Origin: Pseudomonas schmalbachii
Lineage (GTDB): Bacteria; Pseudomonadota; Gammaproteobacteria; Pseudomonadales; Pseudomonadaceae
DNA length: 64,000 nucleotides
Direction of reading: 5' to 3'
NCBI RefSeq assembly: GCF_017589465.1
Contig: NZ_JAELYA010000002.1
Location: 62,001-126,000, forward strand
The notes below the pieces were generated by a model. That model was not told where the DNA came from. It did not search any database and saw only the letters and a program-made list of their open reading frames with translations. The position numbers and the translations under genes were made by a program. Shown here piece after piece: positions 24,095 through 33,629 of this stretch (position 1 is its first letter; each line of letters starts with the position of its first letter).

Positions 24095-25561
24095 ATGCCC
24101 AGCTACAGCACCCCTGGTGTCTACGTCGAGGAAATCCCCGTCTTTCCGCCCTCGGTGGCGCCGGTCGCCACGGCGATTCCCGCCTTCATCGGCTACACCG
24201 AGAAAGCTGTCGGCAAGCAGGGCGAAGACCTGACCAAAACCGCCGTCCGCCTCACCTCCCTGCTGGAATACGAAGCCTTCTTCGGCAAGCCGCCGGTGCA
24301 GGACATGGCGATCAGCGTGAACAAGCGCGTCACCGCAGGCGGCCGCCTGCTCGGCGTGGCGGTGAGCTGGACCGCCAAGCCGGCGGTGCCCACGCAGTTC
24401 CTCCACTACGCCATGCAGCTGTACTTCGCCAACGGCGGCGGGCCCTGCTACATCTACTCGGTGGGCGCCTACGGCAACGCCAGCAAGACCGCCTTCACCG
24501 ACGCCATCACCGCGCTGGAAGCGGTGGACGAGCCGACCCTGCTGGTGTTCCCCGACGCAGTGAAGCTGGCCAACGACGGCGACTACGGCAGCGTGGTGGA
24601 TGCCGCGCTGACCAGCTGCAACAAGACCCAGGACCGCTTCACCATCGCCGACGTGCGCAACGCCATTGCCGGCGGCACCGACGACAACGCCAAGGTGACC
24701 ACCAACTTCCGCGCCAAGGTGACCAAGAACACCGTGGAGTTCCTCAAGTACGGCGCCGCCTACTTCCCCTACGTGAACACCAACGTGCCGTTCGCCAGCG
24801 CCGACGCCAACGTCACCCTCACCGCGTTCAACACGGTCACGGTGGCCGATGACGGCAGCGAAACCACTGCCCCGGTGGCCGACGCCGCCGGCAAGAAGCT
24901 CAACGACGCCACCCTCGACATCAAGGGCAAGGAAACCGCCGTCTACTCGGCGATCCAGGCCTTCATCGGCGAGGCCTACGTGACCCTGCCACCGTCCGGC
25001 GCCATCGCCGGCGTGTATGCGCAGGTCGACCGCACCCGCGGCGTGTGGAAGGCACCGGCCAACGTCGGCCTGAGCCTGGTGCTCGGCCCGGCAGTGAACG
25101 CCACCAACGACCTGCAGGACGGCCTGAACATCGACGCCACCACCGGCAAGTCGGTGAACGTGATCCGCGCCTTCTTCGGCAAGGGCACGCTGGTCTGGGG
25201 CGGCCGCACGCTGGCGGGCAACGACAACGAGTGGCGCTACATCAACGTGCGGCGCTTCGCCAACTTCGTCGAGGAATCGGTGCGCAAGGCGGTCGGCGTG
25301 TTCGTCTTCGAGCCCAACGACGCCAACACCTGGGTCAAGACGCGGACCATGATCGAGAACTTCCTGATCAACCAGTGGCGCGACGGCGCGCTGATGGGCG
25401 CCAAGCCGGAGCAGGCGTTCCGCGTCGTGGTCGGCCTCGGCCAGACCATGAGCGCCGACGACATCCTCAACGGTTTGATGATCGTCGAGGTGCACCTGGC
25501 CATCGTCCGCCCCGCCGAGTTCATCGTCCTGCGCTTCATGCAGAAGATGCCCGAAGCCTGA
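24095..25561 (+). CDS. eCIS contractile sheath protein (Pvc2-4-like)
   Basis: This 488-residue protein is the only sheath gene in the operon. The N-terminus MPSYSTPGVYVEEIPVFPPS and the early PAFIGYTEKAVG segment are the signature of tail sheath proteins. The C-terminal part (about 390-485) has the conserved YINVRRFANFVEESVRKAVG and WVKTRTMIENFLINQWRDGA and ends MIVEVHLAIVRPAEFIVLRF. The sheath contracts to drive the inner tube into the target. Afp and PVC use three sheath paralogues; here one must do the whole job, as in phage T4 or Pseudoalteromonas MACs. A purine-rich AAAGGGA site precedes the ATG. Confidence 0.97.
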   Translation: MPSYSTPGVYVEEIPVFPPSVAPVATAIPAFIGYTEKAVGKQGEDLTKTAVRLTSLLEYEAFFGKPPVQDMAISVNKRVTAGGRLLGVAVSWTAKPAVPTQFLHYAMQLYFANGGGPCYIYSVGAYGNASKTAFTDAITALEAVDEPTLLVFPDAVKLANDGDYGSVVDAALTSCNKTQDRFTIADVRNAIAGGTDDNAKVTTNFRAKVTKNTVEFLKYGAAYFPYVNTNVPFASADANVTLTAFNTVTVADDGSETTAPVADAAGKKLNDATLDIKGKETAVYSAIQAFIGEAYVTLPPSGAIAGVYAQVDRTRGVWKAPANVGLSLVLGPAVNATNDLQDGLNIDATTGKSVNVIRAFFGKGTLVWGGRTLAGNDNEWRYINVRRFANFVEESVRKAVGVFVFEPNDANTWVKTRTMIENFLINQWRDGALMGAKPEQAFRVVVGLGQTMSADDILNGLMIVEVHLAIVRPAEFIVLRFMQKMPEA

Positions 25562-25578
25562 CCGGAGACCCATGAATC

Positions 25579-26010
25579 ATGAGCGACTATCCGCTTCCCA
25601 AGTTCCACTTCCAGGTCCAGTGGGGTGGCGCGCGCATCGGCTTCACCGAAATCTCCGGGCTGGACGTGGAGACCGAAGTCATCGAGTACCGCGACGGCGC
25701 CCTGCGGGAATTTTCCAAGCTGAAGATTCCCGGCATGCAGAAGTACCCCAACGTCACCATGAAGCGTGGCGTGTTCAAGTCGGACAACGACTACTTCAAC
25801 TGGTGGAACACCGTGTCGCTGAACACCGTGGAGCGCCGCGACGTGATCGTCAGCCTGCTCAACGAGGCGCACGAACCGGTGATGGTGTGGAAGATCAAGA
25901 ACGCCTGGCCGACCAAGATCGGTTCCACCGACCTCAAGGCCGACGGCAACGAGATCGCCATCGAGTCCATCGAACTGGCCCACGACGGCCTGACCATCCA
26001 GAACGAGTAG
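25579..26010 (+). CDS. eCIS inner tube protein 1 (Pvc1-like)
   Basis: This 143-residue protein of the phage tail tube (T4 gp19-like) family opens MSDYPLPKFHFQVQWGGARI and has the conserved EISGLDVETEVIEYRDGA, PGMQKYPNVTMKRGVFKSD and VWKIKNAWPTKI segments. It should stack as hexameric rings that form the inner tube under the sheath. It lies 17 bases after the sheath stop. It is the more canonical of the two tube proteins and likely the main ring subunit. Confidence 0.95.
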   Translation: MSDYPLPKFHFQVQWGGARIGFTEISGLDVETEVIEYRDGALREFSKLKIPGMQKYPNVTMKRGVFKSDNDYFNWWNTVSLNTVERRDVIVSLLNEAHEPVMVWKIKNAWPTKIGSTDLKADGNEIAIESIELAHDGLTIQNE

Positions 26011-26017
26011 CGGCGCC

Positions 26018-26458
26018 ATGAGCGTCTACCTGCCACCGGTCGGCTTCCACTTCAACGCCCGCTTCGACGTGCCCGGGGCGACGGAGCGCGACGTGCGCTT
26101 CCGCGACGTTTCCGGGCTGACCATGGAGCTGGAGGAGTTCGCCTACAACGAGGGCGGCGAGAACCGCTTCTCGCACAAGCTGCCGGTGCGCGGACGCTAT
26201 CCCGACCTGGTCCTCAAGCGCGGCCTGCTGGTGGATTCCGGGCTGCGCAAGTGGGTGCTGGACGCGGTGCACAACCTGGTGGTGCAGCCGGTGACGGTGT
26301 GGGTGACGCTGCTCGACGAGACCCATGCGCCGCTGCAGACCTACACGGTGGTCGGCGCCTGGCCGAAGAAGTGGGTGATCTCGGACTTCAGCGCCGAGTC
26401 CTCGGAGATCGTCGTGGAGACACTGGAGCTGGCTTACCAGTACTTCCGCGTCGACTAA
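26018..26458 (+). CDS. eCIS inner tube protein 2, baseplate-proximal (Pvc5-like)
   Basis: This 146-residue tube-family protein begins MSVYLPPVGFHFNARFDVPG and keeps RDVSGLTMELEEFAYNEGGE, KLPVRGRYPDLVLKRGLLVD and VVGAWPKKWVISDFSAESSE. In PVC the paralogue Pvc5 forms the single ring that adapts the spike to the main tube. Its place between tube 1 and the DUF5908/LysM genes fits that role. It begins 7 bases after the tube 1 stop, so the two are probably translated together. Confidence 0.93.
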   Translation: MSVYLPPVGFHFNARFDVPGATERDVRFRDVSGLTMELEEFAYNEGGENRFSHKLPVRGRYPDLVLKRGLLVDSGLRKWVLDAVHNLVVQPVTVWVTLLDETHAPLQTYTVVGAWPKKWVISDFSAESSEIVVETLELAYQYFRVD

Positions 26459-26468
26459 GGAAAGAGCG

Positions 26469-26651
26469 ATGCCAGTGTTCATCAACGAGGTGGTAATTCG
26501 CAGCACCGTCGACCAGCCGTTGCCGGCTTCCGGGCAACAGCCTGCCCAGGCAACAGGAACGCCGGTGGATCGCGAGGCGCTGGTGGCCGAAGTGACCCAG
26601 GCGGTGATCGACTACCTGGAACGCGAACTCGACCGGATCGGGGAGCGCTGA
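26469..26651 (+). CDS. eCIS small DUF5908-like protein (Pvc6-like)
   Basis: This 60-residue protein reads MPVFINEVVIRSTVDQPLPA and ends in a helix (QAVIDYLERELDRIGER). The N-terminal PVFINEVVIR strand is the hallmark of the DUF5908 small proteins that sit between tube and LysM genes in eCIS operons. Its molecular role is not established; a chaperone or minor structural part has been proposed for this slot. Spacing is 10 bases to the upstream gene and 3 to the downstream gene. Confidence 0.85.
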   Translation: MPVFINEVVIRSTVDQPLPASGQQPAQATGTPVDREALVAEVTQAVIDYLERELDRIGER

Positions 26652-26654
26652 AGC

Positions 26655-27362
26655 ATGGACGGCGCGCTGCTCAAGCTGACCATCATCCCCTTCGAGGACT
26701 CCGAGGGCGCCATGGGCCCGCCGGCCGGGCCGCCCTTCATCGTGCAGTTCAACCCCGAGACCTACACCGACACCACCGAATTCAAGTACGGCCCCGACGA
26801 GCCGCCGCAGGGGTCGGCCGGTTCCGAGGCGAAGTTCGAGCGGGTCAATCCGAAGAAGTACAGCTTCGAGCTGCTGCTCGACGGCACCGGCGTCTCCGCC
26901 GCCCCGCCGCCGGCCGGCGCGCTGGATGCGGTGGCGCCATCCACCGGGCTGTCGGTGGTGGCGCAGATCGAGCTGTTCAAGCTCACCGTCGGCTTCGCCG
27001 GCAACGTGCACCGGCCGCGCTTCCTCATGCTGGTGTGGGGCCGGCTGCTGGTGACCACGGTGCTGGAAAGCTACTCGGTCGCCTACAAGCTGTTCTCCCC
27101 CGCCGGCCTGCCGCTGCGCGCGAGCATGTCGGTGACCTTCCGCGAGCACACGCCGAAGGGTTTCGGCGAACTGCTGAAGAACCTCGCCTCGCCGGACATC
27201 GAGCACGCCCACCAGGTACGCGAGGGCGAGCACCTGTCCAAGCTGGTCTACGACATCTACAAGGACCCGGCGCACTACATGAGCGTCGCCGAAGCCAACC
27301 AGCTCGACACCGTGCGCCGGCTCGCCCCGGGCAGCGCGCTGTACCTGCCGCCGGTGAGGTGA
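26655..27362 (+). CDS. eCIS LysM-containing baseplate protein (Pvc7-like)
   Basis: This 235-residue protein has an N-terminal baseplate domain (LLKLTIIPFEDSEGA, PFIVQFNPETYTDT) and a C-terminal LysM module (about 190-235, HQVREGEHLSKLVYDIYKDP, ending ALYLPPVR). In Afp/PVC and the T4 gp53 equivalent, this protein clamps the spike-tube junction or the inner baseplate. The LysM fold here is structural and need not bind peptidoglycan. It overlaps neither neighbour but lies only 3-4 bases from both, so it is firmly in the operon. Confidence 0.92.
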   Translation: MDGALLKLTIIPFEDSEGAMGPPAGPPFIVQFNPETYTDTTEFKYGPDEPPQGSAGSEAKFERVNPKKYSFELLLDGTGVSAAPPPAGALDAVAPSTGLSVVAQIELFKLTVGFAGNVHRPRFLMLVWGRLLVTTVLESYSVAYKLFSPAGLPLRASMSVTFREHTPKGFGELLKNLASPDIEHAHQVREGEHLSKLVYDIYKDPAHYMSVAEANQLDTVRRLAPGSALYLPPVR

Positions 27363-27366
27363 CGCG

Positions 27367-29112
27367 ATGCCCGGACTGCCCGAGTTCGACACCCGCGCGA
27401 CCAGCCTCACCACCTTCACGGTGAAGGCCGGCGGCACCGCGCTGGGAGCGGAGTACGAGATCGTTTCGGTCGAGATCCGCCGCGAAGTGAACCGCGTGCC
27501 GAAGGCGACCGTCGTGCTGCTGGACGGTGACGCGGCGAAGCAGACCTTCGCCCGCTCCGAGGAATCCACGCTGATCCCCGGTGTCGAGGTGGAAATCCTC
27601 GGCGGCTATTCCTCCGAAGAGAGCACGCTGTTCAAGGGCATCGTCGTCCGCCAGCGCATCGAGGTGGGCCAGCGCGGCGGCTCGCGGCTGACCGTGGAAC
27701 TGCGCGACCCGGTGTTCCGCATGACCCTCGGCCGCCGCTCGCGGAATTTCAGCGACCTCACCGATTCCGAGGTGATGGAACAGGTCATCGGCCTGAACGC
27801 GGGACTGACCGCCGACGTCACCTCGACCAGCCTCAAGCATCCGCAGGTGGTGCAGCACCAGGCCAGCGACTGGGACTTCCTGGTGATGCGCGCGGAGATG
27901 GCCGGCTTCGCGGTGATCTGCGTCGACGGCAAGGTCAGCGTCGCCCCGCCCGCCGTCGCCGGTGCGGCGGCCGTCTCGGCAGTGTTCGGCCAGGGGCTGT
28001 TCTCCGCCGAACTGGAGCTGGACGCGGAAACCCAGTTCACCGCCGTCGAGACCGGCGCCTGGGACATGGCCAACCAGGAACTCGTCACCAGCCAGTCCGA
28101 CGACGTGACCACCCCCGGCCCCGGCGACATCCCCGGCAGCGACCTGGCCAGTACCGGCGGCGTGGGCTCGGCGCTGCGCCACCCCGGCGCGCTGGACCAG
28201 GCCATGCTCGACCAGTGGGCCGCCGCCGGCATGGGCCGCGCGCGGCGGGCGGCGATACGCGGCCGCGTGCGCGTGCAGGGCAATGCCGATCTGCTGCCCG
28301 GCGTGCTGATCGACCTCGGCGGCTTCGGCAGCCGCTTCAACGGGCTCGGCTTCGTCTCCGGCGTGCGCCATCGCCTCGGCCGTGGCGACTGGGTCAGCGA
28401 AGTGCTGATCGGCTCCGATCCGAAGGCCCACGCCGAACGCTACCCGGTAGCCGCCCCCGCCGCCGGTGGCATCGCCCCGCCGGTGCCGGGCCTGCAGATC
28501 GGTGTGGTCGCCGCGCTGGAAAGCGACCCGGCCGGCGAGGACCGCATCCAGGTGCGCCTGGCCACCATCAGCGAGACCGACGGGCTGGTCTGGGCACGCC
28601 AGGCGCTGCTGGATGCCGGCGACAAACGCAGCACCTCGTTCCGCCCGGAGCTGGACGACGAAGTGGTGGTCGGTTTCCTCGACGGCGACCCGCACCACCC
28701 GGTGATCCTCGGCGCGCTGCATTCCAGCGCCAAGCCGAATCCGCTGACCGGCTCCAACGACAACCACGAGAAGGCCATCGTCACCCGCGCCGGCATGCGC
28801 ATCCACTGGGACGACGACAAGGTGATCGCCACCATCGACACCCCGGCCGGCAACAGGATCGTGCTCTCCGAGGACGGCAAATCGATCCTCGTCGAGGACC
28901 AGAACGGCAACAAGATCGAGCTGAATTCCGACGGCATCGCCATGGAAAGCCCCGGTGACATAAAGCTCAAGGCCACCGGCGACGTGAAGATCGAAGGCAC
29001 CAACGTCGAGCTGTCGGCCAACGCCAGCTTCAAGGCCAAGGGCTCGGGCGGCGCGGAGGTCAGTTCCAGCGCCAGCACTGTGGTCAAGGGCTCGCTGGTG
29101 CAAATCAACTGA
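27367..29112 (+). CDS. eCIS spike protein (VgrG-like, Pvc8-like)
   Basis: This 581-residue central spike protein has a gpD-like part at about 1-350 (FKGIVVRQRIEVGQRGGSRL, WDFLVMRAEMAGFAVICVDG), an OB-fold at about 375-455 (EDRIQVRLATISETDGLVWA, DEVVVGFLDGDPHHPVILGA), and a beta-helical needle at the end with repeated short strands (IVLSEDGKSILVEDQNGNKI, IKLKATGDVKIEGTNVELSA). Three copies form the puncturing needle at the baseplate centre. It is clearly distinct from the type VI VgrG at 52077-54161, which is longer and carries a DUF2345 region. It is followed by the PAAR tip gene 11 bases on. Confidence 0.95.
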   Translation: MPGLPEFDTRATSLTTFTVKAGGTALGAEYEIVSVEIRREVNRVPKATVVLLDGDAAKQTFARSEESTLIPGVEVEILGGYSSEESTLFKGIVVRQRIEVGQRGGSRLTVELRDPVFRMTLGRRSRNFSDLTDSEVMEQVIGLNAGLTADVTSTSLKHPQVVQHQASDWDFLVMRAEMAGFAVICVDGKVSVAPPAVAGAAAVSAVFGQGLFSAELELDAETQFTAVETGAWDMANQELVTSQSDDVTTPGPGDIPGSDLASTGGVGSALRHPGALDQAMLDQWAAAGMGRARRAAIRGRVRVQGNADLLPGVLIDLGGFGSRFNGLGFVSGVRHRLGRGDWVSEVLIGSDPKAHAERYPVAAPAAGGIAPPVPGLQIGVVAALESDPAGEDRIQVRLATISETDGLVWARQALLDAGDKRSTSFRPELDDEVVVGFLDGDPHHPVILGALHSSAKPNPLTGSNDNHEKAIVTRAGMRIHWDDDKVIATIDTPAGNRIVLSEDGKSILVEDQNGNKIELNSDGIAMESPGDIKLKATGDVKIEGTNVELSANASFKAKGSGGAEVSSSASTVVKGSLVQIN

Positions 29113-29123
29113 GGGATAAGAAC

Positions 29124-29411
29124 ATGCCACCCGCCGCCCGACTCAACGACCTGCACGTCTGCCCCATGGTCACCGGCACGGTGCCCCATGTCGGCGGCCC
29201 GGTGCTCGGCCCCGGCGTTGCCACCGTGCTGATCGGCGGCCTGCCCGCTGCGGTGGTGGGCGACAGCGCCAGTTGCTCCGGCCCGCCGGACAGCATCGTC
29301 GCCGGCTCCGCCACGGTGATGATCGGCGGCAAGCCGGCGGCGCGCATGGGCGACAGCACCGCCCACGGCGGCAGCATCGTGCTCGGCGACTTCACCGTGA
29401 TGATCGGCTAG
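29124..29411 (+). CDS. eCIS PAAR spike-tip protein (Pvc10-like)
   Basis: This 95-residue PAAR protein opens MPPAARLNDLHVCPMVTGTV and shows the two symmetrical halves GVATVLIGGLPAAVVGDSAS and SATVMIGGKPAARMGDSTAH. Conserved His and Cys residues (H12, C14, C53, His near 82) could bind the central metal. It sharpens the tip of the trimeric spike. It has no C-terminal toxin extension, so it is purely structural. Confidence 0.95.
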   Translation: MPPAARLNDLHVCPMVTGTVPHVGGPVLGPGVATVLIGGLPAAVVGDSASCSGPPDSIVAGSATVMIGGKPAARMGDSTAHGGSIVLGDFTVMIG

Positions 29412-29422
29412 GAGGCCCATGC

Positions 29423-29821
29423 ATGGCACTCGAAGATCCCTTCATCGGCAGCGGCTGGAGCTTCCCGCCGGCCTTCGACAAGAAGGCCGCCAGCGTGACC
29501 ATGAGCACTGGCATCCGCGATATCGAGGAAAGCCTGCGGATCATCTTCAGCACCGCCCTCGGCGAACGGATCATGAACCCGCTGTTCGGCTGCGCGCTGG
29601 ACAGCTCGGTGTTCGAGGTGATGAACGCCTCGCGCATCTCCTACCTGGAGAACCTGATCCGCACCGCGATCATCTACCACGAGGCGCGCATCGACGCCGA
29701 CCAGATCACCGTCGAGCCGGACCAGCTCGCCGGCCGCCTGCTCATCGCCATCGGCTACAAGGTGCGCGGCTCCAACTCGCGCTTCAACTTCGTCTACCCC
29801 TACTACCTGAACGAGGCTTGA
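29423..29821 (+). CDS. eCIS baseplate wedge protein, gp25 family (Pvc9-like)
   Basis: This 132-residue protein begins MALEDPFIGSGWSFPPAFD. It contains the gp25/GPW core: SVTMSTGIRDIEESLRIIF, ALGERIMNPLFGCALDSSVF and FVYPYYLNEA at the end. In T4 and eCIS particles gp25 starts sheath assembly on the baseplate. The ATG at 29423 is supported by GGAGG at 29411-29415; the ATG four bases earlier (29419) is in a different, non-family frame. The stop is 4 bases before the next GTG start. Confidence 0.95.
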   Translation: MALEDPFIGSGWSFPPAFDKKAASVTMSTGIRDIEESLRIIFSTALGERIMNPLFGCALDSSVFEVMNASRISYLENLIRTAIIYHEARIDADQITVEPDQLAGRLLIAIGYKVRGSNSRFNFVYPYYLNEA

Positions 29822-29825
29822 GACC

Positions 29826-32800
29826 GTGACCGAGCCCTGCGCGAAAAGGAATCCCCTGGTCCGCTCCGGCACGACCCAGGACGGCCGCATCCGCGCCGAA
29901 CTCGCCACCGACCACTTCCTCCCCGACGAGCGCGACCTCGCCGACCTGATCCTGTTCGGCCAGCGCTTCGCCCGGCACATCCAGTACTACGACGCAGGCA
30001 ATGCGAAAGCCGGCGACTGGACCGCGTTCTTCGAAAGCGACGTCACCGCCAGCCTCGCCGCGCTGGCCAAGCTGCCGGTGGACGCCTTCCGCGGCACCCA
30101 GCTCGACCTGGAGAACTGGCTGAAGGCCGACCCCGCACGCGATCCCGCGCAGCTCGCCGCGCACATGCGCCTCGCTTTCCACCTGCCGCTGGTGCTGCTG
30201 CAGATCGCCGCCGGGCATCACGCCCGCCTGCCCGCCGACCATCCGTTCAGCGCCACCCTGGTCGAACTCGCCGCCCGCGACCTGGCCGAGCCGCTGGGCG
30301 GACTGATCGGCTGGTACAAGGGCGCCTTCGACGCCAGCCTCGGCGCCGGCAACGAGGTGTTCGCCGACGATCCGCTGCTGCCGGCCGACTACAACATCGA
30401 CGGCGCGGGGGGCGACACGCGCCTGCGCCTGTCCGCCACCATCGCCGCCGCCATCGCCGGCCAGCCGGAGTTCTCCGTGGCGCCGGTGCCGAAAGCGATC
30501 CTGGCGAAAGTCGATGCGGCCGGCTGGGCCTCGCTTTACGCCGCCACCGCCGCCGATCCGTCGCCCTACGTCGATGCCATCGGCCAGTCGAACCAGCGCT
30601 ACGAGCAGATCTACGACGCCCTCAGCTACAACCTGCTGAGCACGGCGGTGGAGCACGTCTACCAGGCGCTGGAACGCATCCGCCGCGACGCCGTCGCGCA
30701 TCTGCAGGAATCGCTGGCGAGCTTCGCCGGACACGCGCCGAACTACGGCCTGTGGCTGGCCTTCCTCAAGCTGTTCCAGCACGCCCGTGGCGAGATGAAC
30801 CGCTTCACCGAGCGGCACCTGGACTTCTACTTCCGCGAGGTGCTGCGCCTGGACAACCGCGCCGCACAGCCGGACCGGGTGCACCTGCTGTTCGAACTGG
30901 CGAAGGGCGTGGAAGCGCACCTGCTGCGTGCCGGTACGCTGTTCCGCGCCGGCAAGGATGCGCTGGGCAATCCGGTGTCCTACGCGCTGGACAACGATAT
31001 CGTCGTCAACCGCGCCAGCGTCGCCGAACTGCGTGGCCTGCAGGTGCTGGCCGGCGGCACGTCATCGGCACCGACCCGCCTGCCGCTGGCCGCGCTGGCG
31101 GTGCGCTCGCGAGATGGCCTCGGCGAAGTGGAGCTGGCCAGGGACGAACCGAGCTGGCCGCCCTTCGGCCCGACAGTCAGCCCGGCCGCGCGCATCGGTT
31201 TCGCCGTCGCCGACCGCAAGCTGTTCCTCCGCGAAGGCACCCGCAGCATCAGCATCCGTGCCGAACTGAAGAACCCGCTGGCGAGCACCGCCATCAGCCC
31301 GCGCTGGGTCGTGCGGCTGACCGGGGAAAAGGGCTGGTTCGAACTGAGCGGCACGGCGCAGATATCCACGGTGCTGGACAACAGCTTCAGCGAGCCGGCC
31401 GAGGAAGAGGCAGCGCGGCCACCCAGCAAGGCGCAGTCCAAGACTGCCGAAAGCAATGCGCGGAAGAAGAAACCCAACGCCTTCGCCGACAGGAAGACCA
31501 GCAGCAAGGGCCTGCATATCCTGGAGATCACCCTCGACCTCGACCCCGACGATCCGCCCATCGTCCCGCTCGACGCCAAGCTGCACGGCACCGACTACCC
31601 GCCGGGCGTGCCGGTGGCGGAAATCACCTTCGACTTCGCCGCATCCTCCAGCGCCCGCGCCTTCGCCGTGCTGCGCGACACTCGCGCCAGCCGCCTGACC
31701 CTCGCCACCGAGGCTTCCGGCCTGAAGAACCTGATGGTGATCGCCGGTGGCGGCGTGGTCGATGTAGCCAAGCCGTTTCCCCCGTTCGGCGCGCAACCGC
31801 TGGCCGGTGCGCAGTGGATCGTCGGTTCGGCGGAAATCTTCTCCAAGTCCATCGACGACTGGGCGCTGAGCCTCGACTGGGCGACCAGCTACAGCACCAC
31901 CGGCTACTTCTGGAACCGTTCGGCGGACAGCTACAACCCCGGCGAGGCGGTGCTCAGCGGCGGCAAGTGGATCGCCGTGCCAGGCAGCGTCAGCAAGACC
32001 TCGCGGCGTTTCGGGCGGGGACGCAAGGCGACCAACAACACCGATATCGGCCTTGGCGAGACCGGCGTCGAGATCGCCATGAAGAGCGCCGACCTGATCG
32101 ACGGCCTCACCGAACAGACGCTAGAGAACCAGCCGCTCACCGCCACCTCGCTGAACGGCTTCGTGCGCCTGCGCCTGCCTGCGGACTTCGGCCATAGCGC
32201 CTTCGTCCGCGAGAACACCCGGGCGCTGATCGGCCTGTCCGGCGGTGCCGCGTACGTGGCGAGCACGTCGGTCAACGTCACCACCCAGAGCCTTCCACGC
32301 GAGCCGTACAACCCGCTGATCACCCGCCTCGAAGCGGCCTACGCGACCACCCGCGACCCGGTGGAAGACTTCACCCTGCTGCATCCCTTCGGGCTTTCCG
32401 ATGGCAGCAGCGACGGCCGTCTGTTCCCCAGCCTGCCATTCGAAGGCGCGCTGCTGATCGGCGTGCAGGACTTCGCCGCCCCCGCCCGCCTGACCCTGCT
32501 GGTGCAGGTGGCGGACGGCTCCGGCGATCCGCTGAAGCAGGCGCCGCCACTGCAGTTCCACTACCTCGACGGCGACGCCTGGCTGGCGCTGGACGAGCAG
32601 GACATCGACGACAAGACGCGCAACTTCAGCAGCTCCGGCGTGCTCGGGCTGAACCTGCCGGAAGCGGCGGACCGCGATCACCGCGTGCTGCCCGCCGGCC
32701 TGCACTGGATACGCATCGCCGCCAGCCACGACGCCGATGCGCTCAACCGCCTGCTCTCGGTGGACGCCCAGGCCGCCCGCGCCAGCTTCGTCGACAACGG

Positions 32801-33629
32801 CAACGACCCGGCCTTCCTCGCCACCCCGCTGCAGGCCGGGAGCATCTCCAAGCTGGCCGCGCCGGAACTGGCGATCAAGAAGATCACCCAGCCCTACAGC
32901 TCCTTCGACGGCCGCCCGCGGGAAGGCAATCGCGCCTTCGCCACCCGCGTCAGCGAGCGGCTGCGGCACAAGGACCGCGCCGTGACCCTGTGGGACTACG
33001 AGGCGCTGGTGCTGGAAGCCTTCCCGCGCCTGTACCGGGTCAAATGCCTGGGCACCACCGAACTGGAGCGCAACGCGCAGAACTCGATAGTCCCCGACAA
33101 CGAACTGATGCCCGGCGCCGTGACCGTGGTCACCGTGCCCTGGACCCACGGCCAGAACGCCCGCGACCCGCTGCGCCCGTACACCGACCAGGCGACCCTC
33201 ACGGCGGTCGATGCCTTCCTGCGCCGGCGCATCTCGCCCTTCGTGCGGCTGGAGGTGCAGAACCCGAAATTCGAGGAGGTGCAGGTGGATTTCAAGGTGA
33301 AGTTCATGCCCGGGATCGGCGACATCGCCTTCTACATCGACGAGCTGAACAAGGCGCTGATCGGCTTCCTCACACCCTGGTCGCGCCCCGGCGGCGGCGA
33401 CATCACCTTCGGCGGCCGGCTGTGGAAATCCACCATCATCGACTTCGTCGAGGAACTGCCGCAGGTGGACTTCGTCACCGACTTCCGTCTCTACCACAAG
33501 GTCGACATCGCCGCCCCCGCCGGCGGCTGGACGCCGGTGGACGTGGAGCTGATCGAGGCCACCACGGCGCGCTCGATCCTGGTATCCGCCGCCCGCCACA
33601 ACATCAGCGAGGTGCCCGGCAATGCCTGA
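29826..33629 (+). CDS. eCIS baseplate J-like wedge protein (Pvc11-like)
   Basis: This 1267-residue protein corresponds to the gp6/baseplate J component that forms the wedge ring. The C-terminal third carries the recognisable part: REGNRAFATRVSERLRHKDR followed by ALVLEAFPRLYRVKCLGTTE, MPGAVTVVTVPWT, and FLRRRISPFVRLEVQNPKFE. The N-terminal part (about 1-350) is a large eCIS-specific extension, and a lysine-rich insertion lies near residues 525-560. It starts with GTG at 29826, 4 bases after the gp25 stop, and overlaps the next gene by 8 bases. Confidence 0.9.
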   Translation: MTEPCAKRNPLVRSGTTQDGRIRAELATDHFLPDERDLADLILFGQRFARHIQYYDAGNAKAGDWTAFFESDVTASLAALAKLPVDAFRGTQLDLENWLKADPARDPAQLAAHMRLAFHLPLVLLQIAAGHHARLPADHPFSATLVELAARDLAEPLGGLIGWYKGAFDASLGAGNEVFADDPLLPADYNIDGAGGDTRLRLSATIAAAIAGQPEFSVAPVPKAILAKVDAAGWASLYAATAADPSPYVDAIGQSNQRYEQIYDALSYNLLSTAVEHVYQALERIRRDAVAHLQESLASFAGHAPNYGLWLAFLKLFQHARGEMNRFTERHLDFYFREVLRLDNRAAQPDRVHLLFELAKGVEAHLLRAGTLFRAGKDALGNPVSYALDNDIVVNRASVAELRGLQVLAGGTSSAPTRLPLAALAVRSRDGLGEVELARDEPSWPPFGPTVSPAARIGFAVADRKLFLREGTRSISIRAELKNPLASTAISPRWVVRLTGEKGWFELSGTAQISTVLDNSFSEPAEEEAARPPSKAQSKTAESNARKKKPNAFADRKTSSKGLHILEITLDLDPDDPPIVPLDAKLHGTDYPPGVPVAEITFDFAASSSARAFAVLRDTRASRLTLATEASGLKNLMVIAGGGVVDVAKPFPPFGAQPLAGAQWIVGSAEIFSKSIDDWALSLDWATSYSTTGYFWNRSADSYNPGEAVLSGGKWIAVPGSVSKTSRRFGRGRKATNNTDIGLGETGVEIAMKSADLIDGLTEQTLENQPLTATSLNGFVRLRLPADFGHSAFVRENTRALIGLSGGAAYVASTSVNVTTQSLPREPYNPLITRLEAAYATTRDPVEDFTLLHPFGLSDGSSDGRLFPSLPFEGALLIGVQDFAAPARLTLLVQVADGSGDPLKQAPPLQFHYLDGDAWLALDEQDIDDKTRNFSSSGVLGLNLPEAADRDHRVLPAGLHWIRIAASHDADALNRLLSVDAQAARASFVDNGNDPAFLATPLQAGSISKLAAPELAIKKITQPYSSFDGRPREGNRAFATRVSERLRHKDRAVTLWDYEALVLEAFPRLYRVKCLGTTELERNAQNSIVPDNELMPGAVTVVTVPWTHGQNARDPLRPYTDQATLTAVDAFLRRRISPFVRLEVQNPKFEEVQVDFKVKFMPGIGDIAFYIDELNKALIGFLTPWSRPGGGDITFGGRLWKSTIIDFVEELPQVDFVTDFRLYHKVDIAAPAGGWTPVDVELIEATTARSILVSAARHNISEVPGNA

